Shown here one piece after another: positions 1-7,154 of a stretch of DNA of 64,000 bases. The number at the start of each line of letters is the position of its first letter. The stretch's first letter is position 1. A program made the position numbers and the translations under genes. The DNA comes from VXNE01 sp965200505 (GTDB lineage Bacteria; Pseudomonadota; Gammaproteobacteria; Pseudomonadales; Azotimanducaceae), in NCBI GenBank assembly GCA_965200505.1, contig OZ241343.1:1116001-1180000 (forward strand), read 5' to 3'. The notes below the pieces were generated by a model. It made no database searches. It saw only the letters and a program-made list of their open reading frames with translations, and was not told where the DNA came from.

Positions 1-1152
1 CGGCGCGGAAGCGAACGCAGACAATTCACCCGCGCCGCCCAGCGAAGCGGGGTTGCCGACAGTCACCATGAAAGAGAGGCTCGCGCTTAGGCCGCCGGAG
101 TCTGTGGCGCTTAGCGTGACTTCCGCCAAACCCTCGGCGACGCCGGACACGGTGAGCGTATCCCATCCGCTTGCTTCCACGGTGGCGACCGCGGGGTTTG
201 ACGACGAACCGGAAAAGCCGGTTATGTAACCGTCGGGGTCATTGAAGTAATCCCGGCCGTTGAACGCAACACTCTGTCCGGTTTCCAAAGACGTCGCATC
301 AATGGTGCCGGTGGTTTCGGGCGGATCGTTGGGCGGCGGCGGTGGCGTATCGTCGTCAACTGCGCCGCCATCGTACCACACTGTCACACCCGCCCGGCGA
401 AGCGCCGGAATGTGCGTGTTCACCGATACGGCGTTCAACGGGTTCCCGTTCAAGTTCACAAATAGGAGCCCCCCCTTCATTGCATTGTGGGTACTTGGTG
501 AAGGCTCCCGGCAGTTGCCACAGTGCGACGGCGGACCGAGATCAGGAAGCCTCAAGAGCGGCGAAATGTCCGTAATCGAGTTGCCCTGAAGATAAAGGTA
601 CTGGTAGTTAATGCCAAATTCGAGTCCTGTTATGTTAGCTATGCCGTCATTGGCAAGAAACAGCCCTTTGTTTATCGAAGCCCCACGTCCTATTTTTTGT
701 TGGGTGATCGGCAGGCCGAAAATCGTGCCAAAATGATTCCGCAAGTTCACATCAGGAATGTTCACGGTCGCGGTGGGCGAAGCGGGCATCCTATACCACA
801 CACGGGCTGCCGGGCCGTTGCCCACGCTGTTCACGGCCCGTACCTCAAGGGCGTAGCGCGCTCCGGTTGTGAGCCCGGAAAATCGGGCTGTAGTGATGGT
901 GGCGGGGTTAGTGTAGCCCGTAACCGCGGCCCAAGAATTGAATGTGGGCGGCGAGCCGGTGCCGCGCCGCACTTGATAGGCGGTGATGGACGAATCTTGG
1001 GGGTTTAGCCAAGTCAGGTTCGCGTGAGTCGTCGAAGTTAGTTCGTTCGTCGCGAAAGTGATCTGAGGAGCGGCAGGGGCGCTTTGCCCGTGCGCCATCG
1101 TGGAAGTGAAGGCGGCGGCCAGTGCGAGCATGGCGATGATGGGGCGTTTCAC
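1..1152 (-). CDS. Secreted FN3/leucine-rich-repeat protein, 3' end outside the window
   Basis: The reverse strand is open from a GTG at 1152 through to base 1 (384 codons, no stop). The start is chosen because GGAGA lies about 8 nt upstream and because it yields a clear signal peptide: MKRPI, a run of Ala/Leu, then a likely cleavage near AHGQS. After it comes a fibronectin type III-like segment (about residues 25-125, with LTTGARYALEVRAVN). A leucine-rich-repeat-like segment follows (NIPDVNLRNHFG, LYLQGNSITDISPL). Then comes a proline-rich linker and a repeat resembling bacterial Ig/cadherin-like domains (about residues 280-370). This order is common in large exported adhesin-like proteins. 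A specific ligand cannot be named. The C-terminus, which would show the anchoring mode, is missing. Confidence 0.8.
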   Translation of the reverse strand, partial: MKRPIIAMLALAAAFTSTMAHGQSAPAAPQITFATNELTSTTHANLTWLNPQDSSITAYQVRRGTGSPPTFNSWAAVTGYTNPATITTARFSGLTTGARYALEVRAVNSVGNGPAARVWYRMPASPTATVNIPDVNLRNHFGTIFGLPITQQKIGRGASINKGLFLANDGIANITGLEFGINYQYLYLQGNSITDISPLLRLPDLGPPSHCGNCREPSPSTHNAMKGGLLFVNLNGNPLNAVSVNTHIPALRRAGVTVWYDGGAVDDDTPPPPPNDPPETTGTIDATSLETGQSVAFNGRDYFNDPDGYITGFSGSSSNPAVATVEASGWDTLTVSGVAEGLAEVTLSATDSGGLSASLSFMVTVGNPASLGGAGELSAFASAP

Positions 1153-1419
1153 GGTTCGAGTCTCCAATTTTGAAAAGGCACTGAGCAAGACCGAGGATGA
1201 CACTCGGCCTGACCGGTTCCGGCACTCCGTGGCGAAATCGAATCCAGCAGCACGGGATCAATGAGCTCCGGTCTCAAGTGGGCGTTCTTTTTCATGGTCA
1301 CGGCGGACTTGAGTTCCCCTCGTCGTCTTTGGCATCGCTGGGCGGGCACCAAGTTGAGCGCCAGCAACGCTGCGCCGATGGACAGCCCGACCCAACCGCA
1401 GCCGTTTTTGGCCTTGGCG

Positions 1420-2250
1420 TCATGGTTGCGCGGGCGGCGTCAGCCGTTCGATGTGACATGCGCCCGCGTGCCCCACCTGGATGAAGACGGAACGGTTGAG
1501 CGCCTGCTGATCAACGCCCGGCACCGAGTCATCCAAGTAGCGCCGTTGCAGATCCTCAAAGAACTTCCAGTCAGTGTGGGTTACGTCAAAGCCTGCCCGC
1601 CGTAAGCGGGTTGCGACCACCTCGGCGCGCAGATTGGCGGTTGCGCGGTTCATTTCGTTGGATTTCGCCATGCGCCGCCGGCCGCCGGATGGCGATTCCT
1701 CTTGGAACTCCGCGGTGCTTGAGTAGCCAGTCACCTTGAACGACACTTTCGGCCCACCCTCCTGCTGGCAAGGCCGGAAAGCGCGCTCCAGCATCTCCAG
1801 CCGTCGCTCGTGGCGTGTGGCCAGCTTCACGCCAACGTTGTCCGCCTTAACTTCCCCGGCGTCGTTCAGGCGGGCGTTTTCGTAGAGGAACGTGAAGTCG
1901 TTCACCACCGAGGCTGGCTTGGGCTCCGGGCAACTTCCGACGGAGGACAGGCAGGCACCGTCCTTCCGAAGCTTTGCGTACACCGAATCCGCGATTTGCG
2001 AAGCAAGGCGCTCCAGTTCCGAGCGAATAAGCGTCGCTTGGGACTGCTCCATGCCCAGCACCGCTGCCTTCAACTCGCCAAGGCCAGAAGCGAGGGAGTT
2101 GACTTGCTCCGCCAACTGCGCCCAAACATCTTCGGATTGCGGCGGACACCCGCCCTGCGAACGGCCTTGGACCTTATGGGCGAGGAAGCCCACCGCGATG
2201 GCCAGCGCCAGAACCGCCACATACAGGAAAGTGCGCTCGAACCTCGGCAT
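1420..2250 (-). CDS. Membrane-anchored OmpA/MotB-like envelope protein
   Basis: This 276-residue protein has one N-terminal hydrophobic segment (about residues 9-24) that could be a signal anchor. A stretch with coiled-coil character follows (about 40-90, LAEQVNSLASGLGELKAAV). The C-terminal half resembles a divergent OmpA-like peptidoglycan-binding fold: VTGYSSTAEF sits where the family has its GHTD motif, and NRATANLRAEVVATRLRRAG resembles the family's N-x-x-L-S-x-x-R-A helix. An insertion rich in Ser/Gly/Arg separates the two. The topology fits an inner-membrane anchor with a periplasmic domain. The gene lies 267 nt upstream of the secreted FN3/LRR gene on the same strand, so both may belong to an envelope locus. 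The exact role is unknown. Confidence 0.7.
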   Translation of the reverse strand: MPRFERTFLYVAVLALAIAVGFLAHKVQGRSQGGCPPQSEDVWAQLAEQVNSLASGLGELKAAVLGMEQSQATLIRSELERLASQIADSVYAKLRKDGACLSSVGSCPEPKPASVVNDFTFLYENARLNDAGEVKADNVGVKLATRHERRLEMLERAFRPCQQEGGPKVSFKVTGYSSTAEFQEESPSGGRRRMAKSNEMNRATANLRAEVVATRLRRAGFDVTHTDWKFFEDLQRRYLDDSVPGVDQQALNRSVFIQVGHAGACHIERLTPPAQP

Positions 2251-2774
2251 GCCGACTAACCCTCACCCGCGCCTGACGCGGGGCGCGGCCGAAGCGGCAT
2301 GCGCGGCGCCCGTCGAACCGGCCCCCGCCGTTCAGACGGTTCTTTGGGGTGGTCGAGTTGTCTGCCGAAGGGCCGCGCGGGCCTCTGCGGCTTCGAGCCG
2401 CAGGGTTGGCGGCTATGCGGAGTTGCGGCTGCCCCTATCCCTAATCGGGGGGGGGGGGGGGGGGGGGGGGGGGCAAGAACCGTGCCACAAATGCACGTCG
2501 CAGGAACCAAGAGCTTCCTCTTCCTGACGGCAGGCACAATCGGATGCAGAATCATTGGATGCACGGGCCTCTCGCCCTTCCAGTTGAATGCAGCATATTC
2601 GATCGCCAATGCGCGTGTCAAGCGCGAGAGTCGTCCAACGCTATGTGAGTATCCATGTAGCGGCCAGTTCGCCATGCCTGCGGCGGAAGTCGGGTTATGG
2701 CAGGAGGCGTCCGAGCTCCGGCGGAACCGGCTCCGCGCACCTCGGACGCAGCGCCGCGCCCTCGTCCGCCGTGT
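2251..2774. other. Gene-free stretch with poly-G tract
   Basis: No convincing gene lies between the OmpA-like gene and hipA. The open frames here are low-complexity, overlap each other on both strands, and change composition across the G-run. The sequence to its left is strongly GC-rich and the sequence to its right is more mixed, so the run may mark a junction between unrelated segments. Confidence 0.6.
2447..2473. repeat. Homopolymer of 27 G
   Basis: The plus strand reads CTAATC, then 27 consecutive G, then CAAGAACC. It is the only homopolymer of this length in the window and lies outside recognised genes. Possible explanations are a slippage-prone tract, a scaffolding join, or a sequencing artefact. 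Confidence 0.95.
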
Positions 2775-4076
2775 TCAATTGAAGAGTTCCGTTCGCAGCG
2801 CGAGCGCGATTTTGTCTCGCGTTGCCGCTGCCACCACCGCTTGCTCCGCGAATCGCGGCCAGCCCGACACCGCTTGCGCCACCTCCCGACAGATGGCCAA
2901 TGCGCGGCGGCGGCCGATGGCTGCAACCTCGCCGCAGTGCAGGAAGTCTTGCTCGGCAAAATCGTCGCGCTTGCCGTTCATCGTCATCTGATGGAGCGCG
3001 GTCCAGCGCCCCGCCGGCTGCCATGCGTACGTCACGTCGAAAGCCGGAGCGAGTGACCAATCGCCAAAGCGGTCCATCAGGAACGCAATGTTCTTCGCGT
3101 GGTCGTCTTGGTTGCGCACCAAGATGTTGAACACCATGCGCCGAAACTGCTCCTCGACTGCGGCCATGCCCAACCCCAAGCGTCGAATGACAAGGAGTGC
3201 CTGTTCATAGGCATGGGTGCCGGCGGCCTGGAAATCGAAGTGGGCCATGCCGCCCAAGGACTGCATGTGCAGCTTCTCGCCAGTGGGCAGGCGGTCAAAG
3301 CGGCGGGTCATGAAGTGACGCCGGCTGCCTTCCTCAAGCAGGCGGCACTCCGTCATCGTCACGCCGGCGGCCTTGGCCATCAAGTGGTAGGCGTATTCGA
3401 TGGCACCGTAGCCGAGCGTCCCGACGCTGGCTTCATCAAGGTCGCTCGTCACCCCGTCGAGCTTCATCAGCCAGTGTTGGAATCCGTCCGGTGCCTCGAG
3501 GTCTCCCGAGCGCACCTCGGACGACTGCGGATTCCACGCAATCAACGCCTTCGGGCGGGCGCCGCCGGCGGAAGTGCCGACCCGCAAAATCTGCCGCAGG
3601 GCAGCGCGGCCGTTTGGCGTGGCAAACGACGCATGGAGTTCGCCGCGGCGGCGCAGCGCGAGGCCGGCCAGTTCCACCAGCTCCGCCACTTGCAGGCGCG
3701 CGGCCGGTGTGGGGCGCGGTCCCAGAGCAGGTTCGAACTCCAACGCTCCCATGCCGCGCACACCCACATAGCAGAGGCGCTCCACCGCGTTGAAGGAATC
3801 AGGAGCCCGCCCCTGCCGGGCCAGCCACACATCGATGAGCGCCTGCCCGAAGCGATCAGGCAGCGAATCGGTCAACATCCCCGGCAGCCCGTGGAAGGAC
3901 TCGCGGCGCAATGCGGGGAATCGATGCACCCCCGGCGACAATGGCATGGTCAACGGCGCCACTGCCAAGCCCCGCCGCAGGAACTTCGGGTCGAACTCAA
4001 AGTCCGCGACGGTCTCGCCCGGCGCCAACGAGACGGCGCCAACCACTTGGCCCCACAGCCGCACTTCGGCCAGCAT
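2775..4076 (-). CDS. hipA: HipA-family Ser/Thr kinase toxin
   Basis: The 433-residue product has the usual HipA length. An N-terminal HipA_N-like region (about 1-105, with GLPGMLTDSLPDRFG) precedes the kinase core. Visible motifs are the Ser/Gly-rich ATP-lid loop RVGTSAGGARPKALI (about 166-180, which carries the autophosphorylated serine in characterised HipA proteins), the catalytic loop NILVRNQDDHAKNIAFL (about 325) and the metal-binding LAPAFDVTYA. HipA kinases phosphorylate glutamyl-tRNA synthetase and related targets, causing growth arrest. That is known for the family and not shown here. It lies 3 nt downstream of the antitoxin-like gene, so the two form an operon. All key kinase residues appear present, so the toxin could be active. 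Confidence 0.9.
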   Translation of the reverse strand: MLAEVRLWGQVVGAVSLAPGETVADFEFDPKFLRRGLAVAPLTMPLSPGVHRFPALRRESFHGLPGMLTDSLPDRFGQALIDVWLARQGRAPDSFNAVERLCYVGVRGMGALEFEPALGPRPTPAARLQVAELVELAGLALRRRGELHASFATPNGRAALRQILRVGTSAGGARPKALIAWNPQSSEVRSGDLEAPDGFQHWLMKLDGVTSDLDEASVGTLGYGAIEYAYHLMAKAAGVTMTECRLLEEGSRRHFMTRRFDRLPTGEKLHMQSLGGMAHFDFQAAGTHAYEQALLVIRRLGLGMAAVEEQFRRMVFNILVRNQDDHAKNIAFLMDRFGDWSLAPAFDVTYAWQPAGRWTALHQMTMNGKRDDFAEQDFLHCGEVAAIGRRRALAICREVAQAVSGWPRFAEQAVVAAATRDKIALALRTELFN

Positions 4077-4079
4077 CGC

Positions 4080-4433
4080 TTACCGTCCTCGATCTGGAAG
4101 ACGACTGGCCCCAGCGCCCTCGGCGGAGCGCCTCGGAGAAGAAGCGCGGCGGCGGCGCTTGCCCTTCATGCGCAGCAAGTCCATCGGGCCGGGTTCGTCT
4201 GGCGGCGCCAACGCCTCCAAGTTCTCCAGCAGGCCGAGCACACGCAACAGCCGCACGAAGTTGGTGAGCTGCACGGAGCCGCCCGCTTCAATGCGTTCCA
4301 GCGTACGCTTGGAAATGCCGGCCTCATACGCCAAGGCGGCTTGGGTGATGCCGGCGTTCAACCGGCATCGCGCGAGGCGCCGCCCGAGCTCGGCGAGGAC
4401 CACGCCATCTGCTTGCAGCGTTTCGAGTTTCAT
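4080..4433 (-). CDS. hipB: HipB-like HTH antitoxin/repressor
   Basis: This 117-residue protein has an XRE/Cro-type helix-turn-helix in residues 10-65 (LGRRLARCRLNAGITQAALA then AGISKRTLERIEAGGSVQ). A basic C-terminal tail rich in Arg/Lys/Ser (about 90-117) follows, longer than in the E. coli protein. It is the first gene of the hipBA operon and ends 3 nt before hipA. HipB proteins bind and neutralise HipA and repress their own promoter. The AT-rich segment directly upstream contains three copies of a short motif at fixed spacing that could be its operators. The assignment rests on the HTH motif and on linkage to hipA. Confidence 0.88.
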   Translation of the reverse strand: MKLETLQADGVVLAELGRRLARCRLNAGITQAALAYEAGISKRTLERIEAGGSVQLTNFVRLLRVLGLLENLEALAPPDEPGPMDLLRMKGKRRRRASSPRRSAEGAGASRLPDRGR

Positions 4434-4434
4434 G

Positions 4435-4479
4435 TCGCCAATTATGGCGGATAATCGCCGTTTAGTCCATTAAATCGCC
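4435..4479 (-). promoter_or_regulatory. Candidate HipB operator array upstream of hipBA
   Basis: On the coding strand the pentamer GGCGA starts three times at exact 20-bp intervals; on the plus strand it reads TCGCC at 4435-4439, 4455-4459 and 4475-4479. The sites lie within an AT-rich block directly before the hipB start codon. The segment between the second and third sites is itself nearly palindromic (GGCGATTATCCGCC). Spacing of two helical turns would place a repressor on one DNA face. A weak -10-like CATAAT lies at 4445-4440. Confidence 0.5.
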
Positions 4480-4524
4480 TCTTTTGGCGTGTTCAACGAC
4501 TAGCAGATGTCCGAATTCGGCCTC

Positions 4525-6192
4525 TCAATGCCTTTCCTCGGCCGCCTCCTTCTCCGAGAGCACGAGGTCTCCGCTGCCGTTGGGTGCGACGGCGTATATG
4601 CCATACTTTGTGTCACCCAGAGGCGCAATGGCTGTTGACGGTAGGGATGCGTAGGGCCTTCGTCCTTGCAAGAAGCCGGATAGCGTCGCAGCGTAATCCA
4701 AAATGCGATAGTCTGTCGGACCGGCGAAGTAGGCTTGGCTAGTGACGCGAGGCTTGACATCGTGCGGCAGCCCGTCTCCACCCATGTCGATTATGTAGTA
4801 TGGCGTACGCGGATCGTCTGGCGGTGTTCTGTGTATGCGGTCACTTCCATAGCGCGTCGCGGCAAGGTGGACGAGGTCCGCCGCTCGGAACTGCAATCCA
4901 TCATTCGTAACGACTGATACGTATTCGTTGTTATCGACGAGCAAAACGGCTTGGTCAATCATGGATTGGTCAAGATTACGCTCACTATGTTGAGAGATGA
5001 ACTGAAACAGAAAATTGGAGTAGTTGGACAGCACAAAGAGGCCAATAAACGCAGTCAAGCCAATGGCCGTGCTTTGCGTGAGTTCTCGACTCCATTTGGC
5101 GACGTCCAGCAAATGCTTGGCGGCAAACGCCAACAAAGATGCAAGCAATGGAATTAGCACGCTCCAATAGCGGCGTTCCGTGCCATGCGATATGCTCAAC
5201 ACCAGAAACAGGCTTGCGAACTCACCGATCAACAGGATGATGAACGCGAGCTCTTTCCTATCAAAACTACGCCGTGCAAAAAATGCTAGGCACCCAAGCA
5301 TGAGCAAGATGGCCGGCGTCATGACGGGGTTGGTGTGATACTGAGTGATCCCTTCGATGATGATGGGCGCATTATCAAAGAATCTCGTTAGAATCGGCTG
5401 GGCTGGAATGAAGTATTCGCCTCCGCGAACCGTGTTCGCTTCCACGAATAGCAAAATACGCTCCAGCACAACAAGGGATGCCATCCCCAAAATGGCACCG
5501 ACCATCCATCCCGCGAATAAACGGCCACTGGCTTTGGCGATTGCCAAATAACAGACAAGCAGCCAAGGGGCCAAGGCGACGTTGGGTTCCTTAGAGAGCA
5601 ACAAACCTAAAAAACCAAATGCAAATATCGCATGTCCCATACCCCCCTTCCCCGCCGGTCCCATTAGCATAAGCGCCGCCGCGTAGTTGCAGACGCTAAG
5701 GAAAAAGACTGTGTAGAGCTCCACGGTCTCTTTTAGAACAAAGGCACCGTTCGGGAAGAAGAGCCAAACGTAGGCGAGCACTGCCAACGGAAGGACTTGA
5801 TATGGGGTTTTAGCGCACGGCGTGGATTTACAAACACGCCTAAAGGCGGCGATGAGGAAGGCCAGGGTACCGAAGGCAAACAGCAAACGATTAGCGTAGT
5901 GAAGGAAACTATCACCAAAGTGGTGCCATATGAGCCCGTGCCATACGTCAAAGAACGGACGAAATCTCCAAAACCATTGGTAATCCTCTGGATCAGTGGA
6001 AGTGAATAGGAATCTTAGGTGGGAGATAAACCTCGTCCAGTTGGCAACCTTGTCTGCCAGGTGCGGGTGTCGATCAAATAAACCTATTGGCGTATCCAAC
6101 AGATAGTACATCGCCGGCAACCAGAGGAGGGTTGCGATGGCGAAGGTTGCGAAGTATGCAAACCGGCGTGGCCGCCAGCCGTCAACTTGCAC
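4525..6192 (-). CDS. Polytopic membrane protein of unknown function with a secF-like tail
   Basis: This 555-residue product begins with GTG about 30 nt after the secF stop. About ten hydrophobic segments fill residues 10-400 (FAYFATFAIATLLWLPAMYY; LPLAVLAYVWLFFPNG; further helices to about 395). A soluble C-terminal domain of about 150 residues follows, with VSVVTNDGLQFRAADLVHLA and PYYIIDMGGDG. The topology resembles GT-C-type glycosyltransferases or polymer-assembly proteins, but no diagnostic motif is clear, so no function is claimed. The gene is noticeably richer in A+T than secF or hipA, suggesting acquisition. Its last residues (DLVLSEKEAAEERH) match the end of SecF (DLVLPEKEAAEETPRP). 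Confidence 0.75.
   Translation of the reverse strand: MQVDGWRPRRFAYFATFAIATLLWLPAMYYLLDTPIGLFDRHPHLADKVANWTRFISHLRFLFTSTDPEDYQWFWRFRPFFDVWHGLIWHHFGDSFLHYANRLLFAFGTLAFLIAAFRRVCKSTPCAKTPYQVLPLAVLAYVWLFFPNGAFVLKETVELYTVFFLSVCNYAAALMLMGPAGKGGMGHAIFAFGFLGLLLSKEPNVALAPWLLVCYLAIAKASGRLFAGWMVGAILGMASLVVLERILLFVEANTVRGGEYFIPAQPILTRFFDNAPIIIEGITQYHTNPVMTPAILLMLGCLAFFARRSFDRKELAFIILLIGEFASLFLVLSISHGTERRYWSVLIPLLASLLAFAAKHLLDVAKWSRELTQSTAIGLTAFIGLFVLSNYSNFLFQFISQHSERNLDQSMIDQAVLLVDNNEYVSVVTNDGLQFRAADLVHLAATRYGSDRIHRTPPDDPRTPYYIIDMGGDGLPHDVKPRVTSQAYFAGPTDYRILDYAATLSGFLQGRRPYASLPSTAIAPLGDTKYGIYAVAPNGSGDLVLSEKEAAEERH
4533..4570 (-). repeat. Copy of the secF 3' end within the membrane-protein gene
   Basis: These 38 nt match 6237-6274 at 33 of 38 positions without gaps. 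Both copies lie just before the stop codon and are read in the same frame, giving DLVL-x-EKEAAEE. The two copies sit about 1.7 kb apart in direct orientation and bracket the membrane-protein gene. Confidence 0.75.
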
Positions 6193-6222
6193 AATCTGAA
6201 TCCGCTGCCGGTTGCAGGGACA

Positions 6223-7149
6223 TCATGGCCTCGGCGTTTCCTCCGCGGCCTCCTTCTCCGGCAGCACAAGGTCTTCCTTCGTCACCCCCAAGGCCAGCAA
6301 CATGCTGGCGGAGACGTAGATCGAGGAATAGGTGCCGACGATGACGCCGATGCTGAGCGCCGTGGCGAAGCCGCGGATCTGCTCGCCGCCGGCCAGCAGC
6401 AGGGCGACCAGCACCAACAACGTGGTGAGGGACGTGACCAAGGTGCGCCCCAACGTCTCGTTCAGGGAGCGGTTGACGATCTCCACCGGCTTGCCGCGCC
6501 GCACGATGCGGAAGTTCTCGCGGATGCGGTCTGAAACGACGATGGTGTCGTTCAGGGAATAACCGATCACGGCCAGCACGGCGGCCAGTTCCGCCAAGTT
6601 GAATGTCCAGCGGAACACGGCGAAGGCGCCCAGCGTCACCACCACGTCGTGCGCCAGCGCCGCCACCGCGCCCACCGCGAACTTGCCGGTGAAGCGGAAC
6701 ATGATGTAGATCATCACCGCGCCGAGCGCCACCAGCATGGCGATGCCGCCCTGCTCCGTGAGTTCCTCGCCCACCGTCGGCCCCACCACCTCGGAGCGCC
6801 GCAAGGCGACGCCGGGATACGCCGCCGCCAGCGCCGCCATGATCTCGTCGCCCACGGTGGATTGATCCTGCCCGGCCTGCGGCGGCACGCGGATGAGCAC
6901 TTCCGTTTCGGCGCCGAAGTTCTGCGTCACCGCGTTCTCGAAGCCGGCCGCGCCCAGCGCTTCGCGCACCGCCGCGAGATCCGCCGCTTCGGCGAAGCCC
7001 ACTTCCACCAAGGCGCCGCCGGTGAAGTCCAACCCCCGGTTCAAGCCCACCAAGGAGATGGCGAGCGCGGACATCACCAACAGCACACCGGACACCACGG
7101 CCGCCACGCGGCGGGCGCCCATGAAGTCAAAGTTGGTGGCGGGGGCCAT
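6223..7149 (-). CDS. secF: Protein translocase subunit SecF
   Basis: SecF is part of the SecDF-YajC complex, which uses the proton gradient to assist late steps of Sec-dependent export. The 308-residue product has the expected length. It has a first transmembrane helix (about 16-36), the conserved LNRGLDFTGGALVEV periplasmic start, and a periplasmic domain to about 135. Five more helices follow, containing the family motifs ALAHDVVVTLGAF and IGYSLNDTIVVSDRIREN. The gene starts 5 nt after the secD stop and is the last canonical gene of queA-tgt-yajC-secD-secF. Its final codons recur at the end of the next gene downstream. Confidence 0.97.
   Translation of the reverse strand: MAPATNFDFMGARRVAAVVSGVLLVMSALAISLVGLNRGLDFTGGALVEVGFAEAADLAAVREALGAAGFENAVTQNFGAETEVLIRVPPQAGQDQSTVGDEIMAALAAAYPGVALRRSEVVGPTVGEELTEQGGIAMLVALGAVMIYIMFRFTGKFAVGAVAALAHDVVVTLGAFAVFRWTFNLAELAAVLAVIGYSLNDTIVVSDRIRENFRIVRRGKPVEIVNRSLNETLGRTLVTSLTTLLVLVALLLAGGEQIRGFATALSIGVIVGTYSSIYVSASMLLALGVTKEDLVLPEKEAAEETPRP
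6237..6274 (-). repeat. Native copy of the duplicated secF 3' end
   Basis: This is the partner of the 38-nt repeat at 4533-4570, with mismatches at five positions. It encodes the DLVLPEKEAAEE part of SecF. Confidence 0.75.
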
Positions 7150-7154
7150 GGCGG

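Noticed and set aside
2256..2675. Frames crossing the poly-G tract
   Set aside because: They depend on the run length and encode Gly or Pro runs with unrelated flanks.
3099..4454. Plus-strand frame of 451 codons over hipA
   Set aside because: Antisense to hipA/hipB; no motif and no ribosome-binding site.
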